From contig JAKGHH010000003.1 in NCBI GenBank assembly GCA_022828595.1, forward strand, positions 100,339,583 to 100,403,582: a stretch of 64,000 nucleotides of DNA. Reading direction: 5' to 3'. The position numbers were made by a program, and so were the translations under genes. This document shows, one piece after another, positions 37,890-48,990 of the stretch. The notes beneath the pieces are model-generated. The model was not told the origin of the DNA, did no database searches, and worked only from the letters and a program-made list of their open reading frames with translations. The stretch's first letter is position 1; the number at the start of each line of letters is the position of its first letter. The stretch comes from Nelumbo lutea (Eukaryota > Streptophyta > Magnoliopsida > Proteales > Nelumbonaceae).

Positions 37890-38985
37890 TCTATACTACT
37901 AAAGGTGTGAATAGCTTCCCATGGTTTATGGATGTTTTGGACTAAAACACCCATCTTTTTGAATTTGGTCACTATCTATTGTGATGACAAAAATTATAAT
38001 TTGGATGTTACTTTTTAGTGCATTTCATTCCCTCATTAAATCCCATATCTAATGCATTTACTCTCATTCTCTCTCATTGAACCCTATATTTAAGGTATTG
38101 TTATCTATCATCATTAAATCAATGGACATTGATATTAGTAATATAAGACCTATATTTTTAAAATCAACTAAAAACTAAATCGATTTTTCTAATTGGCAAG
38201 TAAGTAGCTCTACTGTTTGGGTCAGATAGGTGAGTCTATGATGTCATAATTAAATATTAAAAATTTAAAAATATATAAAAATAAAAATAAAAAATAGAAA
38301 ATTTTAGGTATATCTCTAATATTATATACTTTCCATATCAAACAAAATTACGTATAATAAATAAAATGTATTCTTATTAATGATGAAAATGGGATACAAA
38401 ATTTAAAATTGATCTATAAATGAAACCATTTTCCTCCTTGAGTGGCGACTCAATGATTCAAATATTCATAGCATTGGATCTGCCCATATCTCATAGTTAA
38501 ATATTTTTTTAAATAGAAAAACTATAGAAAATTTACATCTTTAATATTATGTATTAATTCATATTAAAAGAAAATATAAGTTTGATAAATGAGAATTATT
38601 TTTATTAACGATGTAATAAAATACAAAATTTAAAATTGTCTCCAAAAGTAAAATGTTTTATATTCAGGGAATGGTTCAATAACTCAATACTCTAAGCTAA
38701 CCTATGATGTCACAATTAAATAATAAAAATGAAAAATAAATAGAAATACTAAAAAGGAAAAAGCTAGTTTGTAGAAAAATTAGGAGGCATCCCTGATATT
38801 ATACATTCATCATGTTATACAAGATATAAGTGGCATCACTAAATAATAAAAAATAAAAATAAATATAAATATAACAGATTATAGAAGAAATTAAAAAAAT
38901 CTAGGCACATCTTTGATATTGTTTTTGATATTTCAATTATTATTATCTAAAATTTCCATGTGCAACGCACATGCACATCTACTAG
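37890..38985 (+). mobile_element. Non-autonomous Helitron
   Basis: It starts TCTATACTACTAAAGG after an A and ends with stem-loop word ATGTGCAACGCACAT, then GCACATCTACTAG followed by T. These are textbook Helitron termini (5' TC, 3' hairpin, CTRR, insertion between A and T). The 1,096-bp body is AT-rich with diverged internal repeats of the type seen at 1538-3181 (blocks near 38219, 38473, 38690 and 38830). There is no coding capacity. Confidence 0.85.
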
Positions 38986-39458
38986 TATTTTAATAATGCA
39001 AAGATTGTTTGAAATTCAAGAAGCACAACAAATACCAGCTCTATTCTCTCTCCAAAACTACTAGGATCTGTGTGAAGAATTTTAGAATCTCAAAAATTAT
39101 TCATTTTCTATAATACTATTTTTATTTTACCATTTTGTTGATTAAATTATTTGTACATGAAAGAGGGTTTATTGGAGGAATTGTGAGAAGAGAAAGTGAG
39201 TTTGCTGCAAAAATAGTGTAAAAAAGGAGATATAAAGTGAAAGAGTAAAGCAAATTACTTTTTGGATATTATTAAGTGAAGTTTGGTTGAAAATTTGAAA
39301 AAAAAAAAAAAACTCACATGCATTTAATTTACAATTGTTTTCTAAACATAATTGAATTTTCCAAATGTTGATGCTTGCTCATTTAATATGCAAAAAAAAG
39401 CCATGAATCCTTTTTATCTTACAAGGAAATATATGCTACCAGAAAGACATGATACAAA
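38986..39458. other. AT-rich spacer
   Basis: No gene or element terminus was recognised. There is an A-run near 39298-39312. Confidence 0.4.
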
Positions 39459-39786
39459 TAGGGATGAGCATTTGGTTTATTCAGTTAAAAACAGAACTGA
39501 ATAAACCAAAACCAAAATTTTTGGTTAAAATCGAATTTCAATAATATTATATATATATTATCTATTATATATTAAAACATATAATATATAATACATGATT
39601 ATATATATTGTGAAATGAAATTTTATTATATTATATATTAATATATAAATATATTATATATTATATAGTAAAGTTCAGCTAATTTGTTTTTTTTTAGTTA
39701 ACCAAATTTATAATTCTAAAAATCAAAACCAAAGCTAAAATTTTTGGTTCAGTTTTTTAGTTTTAATTGGATAATGCTCACCCCTA
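39459..39786. mobile_element. hAT MITE
   Basis: The 328-bp element has ends TAGGGATGAGCA and TGCTCACCCCTA. Inverted subterminal blocks (ACTGAATAAACCAAAACC / GGTTCAGTTTTTTAGTTTT) lie inside. An 8-bp target duplication with one mismatch flanks it (gatacaaa at 39451-39458, gatacaag at 39787-39794). The centre is TA-rich. It is non-coding. Confidence 0.9.
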
Positions 39787-40130
39787 GATACAAGAGGGGC
39801 TTTGACCAATCAAAACCAACCCCTCCCTTGAATTTTTACAAATATGACCCAATTGGTTACCACATTTATGATATCGGTTCATTGGTTTCAAGTATCTCTG
39901 GTGTCATGTTTGAGCCATTTCCTCAAACATTATATTTATCTTTTATTAAATTAATTCCCCAATCAAATGAATGAATACTGAATTGATAAAAAATAAAATT
40001 TGAAGAGAATTAATACTTTGAATTATTATTTTTTTGCCATCTAATATATAAAATATTTTGGTATGAATGAACTAGCAAATTTAATTGATTTATTCATTTT
40101 GAATGTATTATTAGATATTTGAGGCCATGT

Positions 40131-41617
40131 TTGTTTGTATTCGTGTTTTGTACTTTCAACATCATGAAAGTACAAAGTACGGGGTATACTTTTGGTTTTA
40201 TACTTTTTTGTTCAAAAACCATTTGGATGTAATTTTTTTTTCAAAAACATGTTTTTTCAAAGTAAATGGTGACGTTTGGATACAAAAAATATTTTATACG
40301 TTTATATTCCACTTGGCATCATATATGGATGCACATGGCATTTGAATGTAAGTCAATGATATTACATGCCATGTGGCAACATAAATGAACGACACATGGC
40401 ATTTGAAGGTAAATAAATGATATGACATGTTGGATGGTTGCATAGATGAATGGCACATAGTACACAATTGTCATTAATTATGTTTAGATGCCACATGTTA
40501 TCCATATATGCCACATGGCATTTGAATGTTTGACCAATGACATGTGGATACTACATGGCAGTATGGCAATATATAAGGATGCCACATTGTCACGGTCTGA
40601 CACAGGCTTAGCCTTGCCTATGCTTGGCAAGCTTACGTTGAGGGGCACCACCGTTATTTTTGCCTGTAAGATTTTTGGGAAAAGTGATGTTATCTTCACG
40701 CAGACCACCAAAAGCTTAACGTACTCTTTGAGGAGGGGTGATGACCTCCTTAGGTGCCTAACCTTGACACTCTTAGACCAACATCCTTTGCAGGGCGGCC
40801 CTGGTTAATGACTAGCATGGCTACCAAGGTTCCTCATAGGCGCACACATGCTCATGGGGACAGTGCATGGACCGGCACTGCGCTTCCGATACTCAATGGA
40901 GGCTTGGCATGCAGGACTGGCTCAAGTTTGTCCCTTCACCATGCCAACCCTTACCCAAGCTGAATGAGCTATCCCGTTGCCCATAGTGCACGGGTGTGTT
41001 CCGGCCCAAGCGGTTGCATATCATCATTGGCACACAGGTGCCTACATCATCGGCATACAAGAGACCCATCACATCGGCACCTAGTCACCTCACATCTTGG
41101 CCTTTCCCTTTTAGCACGTAAGCGGCGCCTCCCATGAACCGGCCAGAGCCAGCCGAGTGCCCCGACCATGCGACTTGAGGTCATGATCCAGTGTTACTAA
41201 CGTTGGTGGAGCCATCTCATCGGGCAACTCCTATCCTCTGAGCATACATCAGGCTTGTCCTGGACGCCGCACGGGTTTCTTCCGTTGCAGAACTACCCCC
41301 GTGACAACATGGCACCTGAAGTTAAGCCAATGATACTATGCCATTAAATACATTAATGTGTTTATGACACATCGTGGCGAGGTGTATAAACATCATAGTG
41401 TGATTGATGCACATGTTTTAGAAAGTATAAAGTTTGTTACAGGGCTAAAAGGCATGAAGTTTTAAAAACTAACTTTATGCTTTTTTGTGTTTTTTGTACT
41501 TTTACTTTATATTTTTTAAAGGTAGAAAACACGTTAAATAAATGCCTTCATGTACTTTGTATTCTCAAACTTTATAAAATATAAAGAAAATTATGAAAAT
41601 TACTACCAAAGTGTGCC
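40131..41617. mobile_element. Candidate Tourist-like element split by a solo LTR
   Basis: The left end GGCCATGTTTGTTTG and the right reverse complement GGCACACTTTGGTAG agree at about two thirds of positions. The interior has direct repeats built around 'cacatggcatttgaatgtaa..aatgatat.acat'. These occur near 40335, 40391 and 40511, and again just after the solo LTR near 41311. A clean target duplication was not found. The solo LTR at 40588-41306 is nested in it. Confidence 0.4.
40588..41306. mobile_element. Solo LTR
   Basis: A 719-bp GC-rich block starts TGTCACGG and ends CCGTGACA, flanked by ACAT on both sides (40584-40587, 41307-41310). Deleting it and one ACAT restores the sequence gccacatggcacctga, which matches repeat units of the host element. 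TG...CA ends and a short target duplication indicate an LTR; no internal region or second LTR is present. A 4-bp duplication is slightly short for a plant LTR element. No ORF inside looks real. Confidence 0.75.
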
Positions 41618-41769
41618 TACTACTCTTACATCAACTTTTGTCTCTAGATGGTTGTATTAAATAGAATTTCTAATATAATAAATACAGCACTATATTAATG
41701 CTAAAAATTGCTAATACACGTTTCAATTAATGACAATTGAATTCATAAATCTTTCGGTGGCTAAAGAAA

Positions 41770-42328
41770 GAAGAATTTTTTTTTTTTGTAAAACAAGGAA
41801 AAGTTACACAAGCAAGGGGAAATATGACCCCTGAAATCACAAAAACAAATAAAATCTAAATACTATAAAGAAGATGAGATACATCCAAGGAAATAACAAA
41901 TTTGGCTTCACGAGTAAGACTGTAAGAAAATCTGTAATTTGGTTTGTTTCATGAAACTCATGATCAAACACAACTCCATTCTCCAGCAACTTGTTTACAA
42001 GCAGACAATCTTCGATGACATTCCTTAAGCCCCACGGATCCAATTCTTCAATAAACAATCTATCACTAGTTTAAAATCACCCTCCACATTGATTGGATGA
42101 TTTCTAAAGTTAAGAGCAAGGTCACACTCTTCTCACACTGCCTGAGCTTCCGCCTAATTAATAGAAGCACATATTTTCTTAGCATCAAGGACTGACCTGA
42201 GGTGATCACACGCAATACAAGCAATCGAACGTTGACCATTGGATAGGTGCAATGCATCAAAGTTTATTTTGATTGTGCGATCAAGGGCGACAAACGGTGC
42301 TGCTGATGTGTGGCTTGGGGTGCTCTTA
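41770..42328 (-). mobile_element. LINE RNase H and 3' end relic
   Basis: On the minus strand, IKINFDALHLSNGQRSIACI near 42277-42218 and a later 'EGDFKLVIDCL' block near 42090-42055 match LINE RNase H (the D-x-S-x-x-V-I-x-x-L pattern). The frame carries stops. The element ends in an A-tail opposite the T-run at about 41777-41788. Confidence 0.7.
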
Positions 42329-42667
42329 TTTTTGTTTGGAATCGTTGCTGTCAGGTAGGACATTTCCTGGAGCAACAACTTTTTCTATTTAGTATCATTG
42401 CTCCAGGAAACATTTTCAGCACTGGTACCCATTATCTAGTGCCACATCACTGCCCTTTTGGCAGCAACGAGCTGCAACTTTAGAAAACGTCAAATTTGGC
42501 GTTGCTCCAAACCATGACTTCCAAATTTTCAAGGCATGGCTTGGAGCACTGTTTTTTATGGAAAAACGGTTCCAAACAAATGTGTTTCCTGGAGCACTGT
42601 TTTTTTCCGATGTGACACTCATGTGGCGCCGTTGCTCCAGAAAACAATAAGGATGCCAAACAGCCCC
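42329..42667. mobile_element. Candidate Tourist-like MITE
   Basis: The right reverse complement starts GGGGCTGTTTGGCATCC and the left end reads TTTTTGTTTGGAATCG. The flanks are TTA on both sides (42326-42328, 42668-42670). The inside contains repeated CTGGAGCA/TGCTCCAG words, giving foldback potential. The left terminus has decayed. Confidence 0.5.
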
Positions 42668-42670
42668 TTA

Positions 42671-43890
42671 ATGGGTATTCAAGATTTATCTCCAAAATGG
42701 TCCCTAACTCAATAGTTATAGCATAATTGAACTCCCCAAAAATAATTGAAGGTTTGGTAAGTTAGGCTAGGATGGGGATTGACCTATTACTTAAGACTTT
42801 GGCATTGTTTAGTAAGTCTTTTTAGAAAGATCTTCCCCAAGTGGCCAAAAGACATATTGAACTATATATTGGGTCTTGTCTTTAAAGATCAAGTCCTTTT
42901 GGCAAAGTATCTTGGTCTATTATGGTCTATTGGGTTATTAAACGAAAGATTTTTGTAGAAAGATAAGGAAGCTTCCTAACTTTTTTACCGTTTTGGGTTT
43001 TTGCAAGCTTTCTAGGATGTAGGTATTCACCAATGTTGGTAGCACACTCTCCCATTGTAAGCAAAGCTCATAGAAAATTTATCATTCAGATTAAGCTTTT
43101 AGATCAACCTATCATCCTTAAGGATAAATAAAATAAAAACTATTTAAATTTTTTGCCATGAACTATAAACAACCATAATTCGAAGGTCAATGACCTCAGA
43201 CACCAAAAGGTTATAATTTTCAATTACATTCTGCTTAGCATCCCCAATAAGAGTAAAGTCACCAACCCATTTGTTTCTCCAAATTTTTAATGTTTTTTTA
43301 GTACTTTTATCTTTAAAAAATGCAAGAGAAAAAAAGTGGGGTAAAAATGCTTACGACTAAAAAGGTGAATTTTTAGAATTCATGGAGATGGGAGGTGAAA
43401 ATGTTACAAATAATAGCATTTAGTTCACTAATTACTTTGAAAGTAGTATGACATGAATCTACGAGAAAAAAAATTTCTTTATGCGTATTGGCCAAAGCTA
43501 AGGTATCGGTGGGAATGGGCTGACATCCCCCAGAGGTACAATCTCATTGGGTTGAACATTTACTAAATTTGAATGCACTAGGGCTTGGGTGTAGTTGAAA
43601 CTCTTCTACTCATGCAACCTAATTATTTGCATCCTTATATACATCATATCTTTTCCTATGGCTCTATTTGTAATGCAAATTTGCACGGGTGTAAATGTAT
43701 AAGAGTGCAAATGTACACGTTCGTTATAAAATTTCTTTCTTTCTAGTAAATGTACACGTTCGTTATAATATATAATTTATATGTTATATTTTTTAAAATT
43801 GAATTGTGGTTTTGATTTTAAGTTTTTAACTTTCGGGCCTTTCCCTCTCTCACATCTATTCCCTTTCATCTCTCTTATTCTTCCCCAACA
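42671..43890. other. Intergenic region without recognised genes
   Basis: No coding sequence is supported. A 20-bp direct repeat (AATGTACACGTTCGTTATAA) occurs at 43709-43728 and about 43749-43768. Otherwise it is AT-rich with no element termini that I can define. Confidence 0.45.
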
Positions 43891-44150
43891 GACCGATGGC
43901 CTTTGGGCGAGCATCTCTACTCCTCGGCCATCTTCTTCGCTGATAAGGTTGTTGCCTTTACATCCGACCCCGCTAACATCTACATGCAGGCACATCCTCT
44001 CTACCTAGGTCGTCATTACTGCCAGGCCTTCCATCTCCTCAATCCTTCCTAGATCATCCTCCATGATCTCCGGTTTTGGTACCTTGCCATCAAATGTCTG
44101 GTGCATTCTTCCCTCCATCACGCCTCAGATGCTAGGAGATTCGATTGAGC
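43891..44150 (+). pseudogene. CDC16/APC6 N-terminal exon fragment
   Basis: The plus frame reads EHLYSSAIFFADKVVAFTSD, PANIYMQAHPLYLGRHYCQA and FHLLNPS, then a stop, then IILHDLRFWYLAIKCL. This follows the N-terminus of plant CDC16/APC6, an anaphase-promoting-complex TPR subunit (known family: YSSAIFFADKVA...SDPADIYMQAQALFLGRHYRRAFHLLNASKIVLRDLRFRYLAAKCLEE, recalled in pieces). The in-frame TAG after NPS, the loss of similarity after KCL and the absence of further exons show it is a fragment. Flanking CT-rich sequence (tctcatctctct.attcttccc) recurs near 44340-44370 beside another ACCGATGGCCT word. It is probably transposon-captured or a partial duplication. Confidence 0.8.
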
Positions 44151-44439
44151 ATTAGTTTTTTTACGAGTGCCCTTGATTGTTTCGTTAATTGAGATAGTAG
44201 GGTTTTAAAGTCGTTTTAGGTTAACAATCAAGGTTATTTCTTTCTCTCATTGATAGTGTTTCTTTTCTATGTTGAAATAGTTGCATATTAGTAGAAGATT
44301 GGTGATTTAGAATCGATAGTAAGTACTTCTCTCTCTCTCAGTCACTTTCTCTCATCTCTCTGATTCTTCCCTAATGGGCTAGACCAACCGATGGCCTCCG
44401 ATTAGGGATTAGGGAAAGTTTTTCCCCCTTTTTTTTTTA

Positions 44440-44611
44440 ATTTTGAGTTGTATAAAAAAATAAAAAACCAAAGCATGGTTAACCGGTCCACCTATTAACC
44501 GATCGATCGGTTAACCTGTTGTATCAATTCGGATACTCGAAAAACCAAACAGGTCGGTTCGGTTCAAAAAATAACCCTACGGTTCAGTTAAATGAATCGT
44601 GAGCACCCCTA
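44440..44611. mobile_element. hAT-type MITE end
   Basis: The right end reads GTGAGCACCCCTA (inverse TAGGGGTGCTCAC), the hAT-like terminus also seen at 39459-39786. It is preceded by a block rich in GGTTAACCGGTT and CGGTTCGGTTC words. No matching left end was found, so only this side is defined. Confidence 0.5.
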
Positions 44612-44619
44612 ATTGACTC

Positions 44620-46969
44620 ACCATTTAGATAGAAAATAGCTTTGCTTTTGGATCAGTTTTAAATTATATATTTTATCTACATTATATAGATAATTTTTAC
44701 TTATCATATTTAATTGTTGTTTGACATAATTATTATATAATTTATCATATTCTTTTGATTACTTGTACTTTTTATTTTTTAAAGATTTATTATTTAAGTA
44801 TCATATCCTTGATTAATCCATTTGACCCAAACCACGAACCCACCTTGCCAAAAAGGAAAATAGTTTGATTTCTAGATTGACTTTAAATTTTGTATTACAT
44901 TTTCATTATTGACAAAATTATTTTTTATGTATAACTCACATTTTTGTTCAATATAATGAATGTATAATATTAAAGATGTACCCAATATTTTTTATTTTGG
45001 ACAAATTTCTTAAGGTACCCCTATAATTTAGGAAATCGACTAACCATAGGAGTACATATTTATGTGAAGATGAGGAAGAGGGTGAGAACTGTAACTTCAA
45101 TGAAGCGTTTTCACTCTAACAATAGGGATTACTACAAGTGCCACAAGTTTCCCAAAGCTCTATGGAACAAGGCAAAGGAGCCGAGATGAACCCTGATCCA
45201 TGGGATTCTGCAATGTGGCATAGAGTTTCATCACCTCTTTAACCAGAATCATAGAGGAGCAATGATGGAACTGGGAGAGGGTTTGTGTAAGCTGCAGAAG
45301 ATGAACATTACAAGTGGTCCTTTTCATCAGTTTGAGTAGGAGATTTCTGTAGTTTTGGATTTTATATACTAGACTCAGTTAGAGTTAGTTGCCTGCCTAC
45401 TACACTGATGATTTTGCATCACAATGGATGGCTCAGAGCAGTCATATCAACTTTTATCAGCCCGTGCTGATGATTTTTGTGGACAAAGATGTCATAGATC
45501 ATCTTACAGTTCTGAGAGAATGACATGTTTATTCAACTATAAGAATGGTTAGGTGTAGAACAACTTCGCAGAGAATGACATGTTCTATCCAGAAGAAGGA
45601 GCTGAGTACATCCTAAAAGGGTCTGAGATAATAGAAGGTTGCACAGGTTAGTCTCCAACCACTTCCCTCACCGCCCCGTGTCTCCCTTTACTTTCTTAGC
45701 CCCAACAATCATTTTCCTTTATTTGAAACCAAGAAGTTCCAATAGCTTCGAGTAAGCAACAAGCAGCAAAGGATAGAACTAAAGGGTATAGAGCAAATTA
45801 CAATGGCGGCGACGGTGACAGTGAGAGAGTGTGGAGCAAGTTATAGTTGTTGAAGGTTTTCATCAATTGAGTTTTATTTTTAAAATTTGAGGAGTAGTGG
45901 AGAGAAAATTAAATTTTTTTTTCTCCATTAATACTTAACAACGATGCCAATTGTCAAAAAACTTGGACTTACTTTAAGACAATATGTAGACAATAAACGT
46001 AGAGTTAGTCAATTTCCCAAATCATAGTGATACTTTAAGAAATTTGCGCTTTATTTTTTACAAATATATAACATTAGATATGTGTTAAAAAAATTCTCTA
46101 TTTTTTATTTTTTCCATTCTTTATATTTTCCATTTTTTATAAAAATTATTATTTAACTATGACATCATTTTATTTCTAGGTTGATTTTAAATTTGAAATG
46201 CCATTTTCATCATTAATAAAAATACTTATTACACTTCATACTCATTTTTGTTTAATGTAATGAATACCAGTATTAGAGGTATACCCAATTCATTTTTTTT
46301 CTATATTTTATATTGTATTTATTTTAATTTTTTATTATGTAATTATGGCATTATTGATTATCCCATTTGATCACAAATGGTTGAAATGCTTACCCACCAC
46401 CGGGAGAAAAGGAAATGGTTTTGTTTTCAAATTACTTTTCAAAATTTTTATTTTTATACTATTAAAATTAATGTTGTGGATTTAATTAATAGAATTTAAT
46501 GATAAGAAAAATATATCTTAAATATAGGATTTAATGAGAGAATATACCTTAGACTTGAGATTTAATGAGAGAGAATATAAAAATAGTTTTATTTCCAAAT
46601 GGGAAAATGGTTTAATTTCTTACCACCACCTAAATGAAAACAATATATTTTCTTGGTGGCCTTTATAAGTATAAATTTTTATGTTATTGGAATTATTGAT
46701 TTATTATGTGTGAATTTAATTAGTGGACTTTAATGATGAGAAGAAACGAAAATTACTTAAATATTATGATTCAATGAGGGTGAATGGGAGTTAATACTTT
46801 AAACATGGGATTTAATGAAAGGAAACTGAATGCACTCAATAGTAGTATTTAAGTTACATTTTCTACCCTTACAATAAAGAGGAACCATATCTTAAAAATT
46901 GGGTATTTTAGTTAAGAAAAAAATTCCAAAAATCATAGATTCTATTCGTACTTTGTATAGTAGTATAGA
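44620..46969 (-). mobile_element. Helitron copy, 3' truncated, with nested insertion
   Basis: The minus strand starts at 46969 with TCTATACTACTATAC. It closely parallels the start of the copy at 1538 (AGAT/ATGAT then TTTTGGAATTTTTT; 'ACTAAAATA.CC'). Internal AT-rich units with the same blocks (TGGTTAACC/CCATTTGACC, 'gatggaaatg', 'ttgttcaatataatgaa') continue to about 44630. The hairpin/CTRR 3' end is missing at the left. An element with inverted ends (45003-46046) is nested in it. Confidence 0.65.
45003..46046. mobile_element. TIR element related to the one at 31020-33323
   Basis: The left end is AAATTTCTTAAGGTACCCCT then ATAATTTAGGAAATCGACTA. The right reverse complement is AAATTTCTTAAAGTATCACT then ATGATTTGGGAAATTGACTA. 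About 45 bp of the ends are paired. The right end is similar for roughly 100 bp to both ends of the 31020-33323 element. The interior (about 45060-45880) is less AT-rich and looks partly coding, but is full of stops. I do not recognise the source. Confidence 0.7.
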
Positions 46970-47199
46970 TATACATATAGGTCTAGATTTTGATAAGTGA
47001 AAACAAGATGGCTTTGTTTCCAAAAACAAATCATGTTTTTAAAACCATCAAGTTATATTTTCTAAAACAAAAACAAAATTTTCACCCTTCAAAAATATGA
47101 AAACAAGAAATACATCCACAATCAAGAACATGTTTTTTTTTTGGTTTTGAGAAACAATTTATTTTTAAACCATATGGTTTTGATTTGTTTTACATAGGC

Positions 47200-47607
47200 T
47201 GGTATTGGATTTTCAGTCCTTGGGGGTTGGGCTTGGGCCCAAGAATTTGGGCTTTTTATTTTTCAGGTTGGTCTCGGGCCTTGTCCTTAGGTAGGCAGAA
47301 CCTAGCCCAAGTCGAGTCTGGCCCAACTATACACATTCATACATAAATATATAGATACATATTTACACATATACATACACATATGTATACATATTTGCAT
47401 AAATGCATACATACATGTATAATTTTAGAGTGGGTTAATTGACAAACCCGATCCTAGCTCGGGCTTGAGCCTAACCCAAGTCCAATCAAATTGGGCTCGG
47501 GCTGAGAAGATCAGGTTTGACCTTGGGCTCAGGCCTTAGGACCAAATCTTAGGGTTGGGCCTGGGTTGACCAAAAACTCAACCCAGCCCACTTGACTTGC
47601 ACCCCTA
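47200..47607. mobile_element. hAT-like MITE with GGGCTTGGG-rich shoulders
   Basis: The right end reads CTTGACTTGCACCCCTA (inverse TAGGGGTGCAAGTCAAG), a hAT-like terminus. Both shoulders consist of GGGCTTGGGC/GCCCAGCCC words with an ATACATA-rich centre at 47325-47420. The left terminus is decayed; the left boundary and target duplication are uncertain. Confidence 0.5.
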
Positions 47608-48067
47608 GTTGGGGATACCCTTGTTGTGTGGCCCATCATGAAATCACCATTATCATCTAAGCCTTGTTGGGGTAGCTACATGAATCCTCTTTTGTCATTC
47701 TATTATGTTTAGTGCCATATCCATCATTATATTATTGGCACATGAATCTTTTTTATTATTTCCACCGAAGTCCTTCTCAGCATGCCCCTAGCTTTTATAG
47801 TCCCTTGAACAATTACCACAATCCATATTTCTTCCTAAACCTCCTCCTAAACTCTCTCTCCTCCTCACTCAAAGCCTAAAGCCCTGCAGACAAGAGGCTT
47901 CCTCTTTTAAAAGTTGTAAAGAGTGCCTCATTAAATTTGGTTAGGCTTAGGCACTTTCAAAACCTTGTTTCCTTGTTCAAATTATAAATTATAATGCTAG
48001 CTAATACCCTTAGGGCTCTACTTGTTTTGGGTGCAAAGTTGGTCAGGTTTTTCACTAATATTTGCAC
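47608..48067. other. Spacer without recognised features
   Basis: Mixed-composition sequence with no supported gene, repeat or element terminus. Confidence 0.35.
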
Positions 48068-48990
48068 AGGCCTCGTTTGGTTTATAAAGAGTAATTCATT
48101 ATACGTTTACTATCGTTTGTTTGGTTGACGTAAAAAAGATAGCCTTGCTGCCAAATCCGGAGATAATACAGTTTTATCACTTCTGAGATGAAGAGGATGA
48201 GGGTCATCACCAGGATGTGGTCTAGGGGGCGAAAACTCCTACAGTCAAATTAGCTGAGGGTTCTGAAAAGGCCAAGCTATCTTTAAACTAGAACCGTTAA
48301 AATGAGCGAGTGCACATGAGAGGCCATGCCTAGGGCCATGGAGTCTCTTATATAGTAGTTTTGGAGTCGCCCACGAGGCAGCACAACGGGCACAGTGTAA
48401 CGGCTATACTTGTCGAGAGCTGTGATTGTGGGAGTTAATGCGGAGACATACATCCATGCAGCCGAGTGTTATCTTGCCATAAATGCATTGGCAGGAAATA
48501 CAGTGATACCCTTAGATGAGGCTGAGATGACGAAAATGCCCCTTAGAGCATGCCACATGTCGTCTGATGATGGAGCGGTCAATAACACCCATATCGGATA
48601 TAACGAATGCATAGCAAAAGGTGTACAGCCTTTTTTTGGTCCGATCTTTTTTGATGGTTACACCAACCAAAAAATTGGCACAATGCAAAGTTGGTTAGGT
48701 TTTGGAGTGAGACATGTACTTGCCTGTTTGGTTGTAACTTGTAAAGAGTTCAAACCTCTCTATAAGTTTAACGTTTTTTTATTGGTTGACATGCAAAAGA
48801 TAGAACAAATGCAAAAGGGGTACAACTTTCTTGATAATTTCATCAACCAAAAAAAAGTGTAGCCATTTTCTGAACCAAATTTAGCAATAGGTTGCAAATT
48901 TTCCTTTAATTGTGTTGCAAGTACCAAAATGATTGCAAACTCTAACTAAATTTCTAGTTTGCTTGAATCCAAACGAATGTCGTCTTACTA
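48068..48990. mobile_element. Composite Tourist-like element with GC-rich insertion
   Basis: The ends resemble Tourist elements (CCTCGTTTGGTTTATAAAGA on the left, reverse complement CATTCGTTTGGATTCAAGC on the right). Repeated blocks such as GGTTGAC..TAAAAAAGATAG / GGTTGACATGCAAAAGATAG lie inside. A GC-richer block at about 48143-48607 interrupts it. On the minus strand that block contains a TATA-like CTATATAAGAGACTC, as LTRs do. The open frame starting at 48410 spans this boundary and is probably not a gene. Confidence 0.4.

Noticed and set aside
40488..40808. A 106-residue open frame over the solo LTR edge
   Set aside because: It starts in foldback repeats and continues into LTR sequence; the reading frame is accidental.
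48410..48862. A 150-residue open frame
   Set aside because: It crosses the junction of a GC-rich insert and a Tourist-like element, has no recognisable domain, and its second half is MITE sequence.
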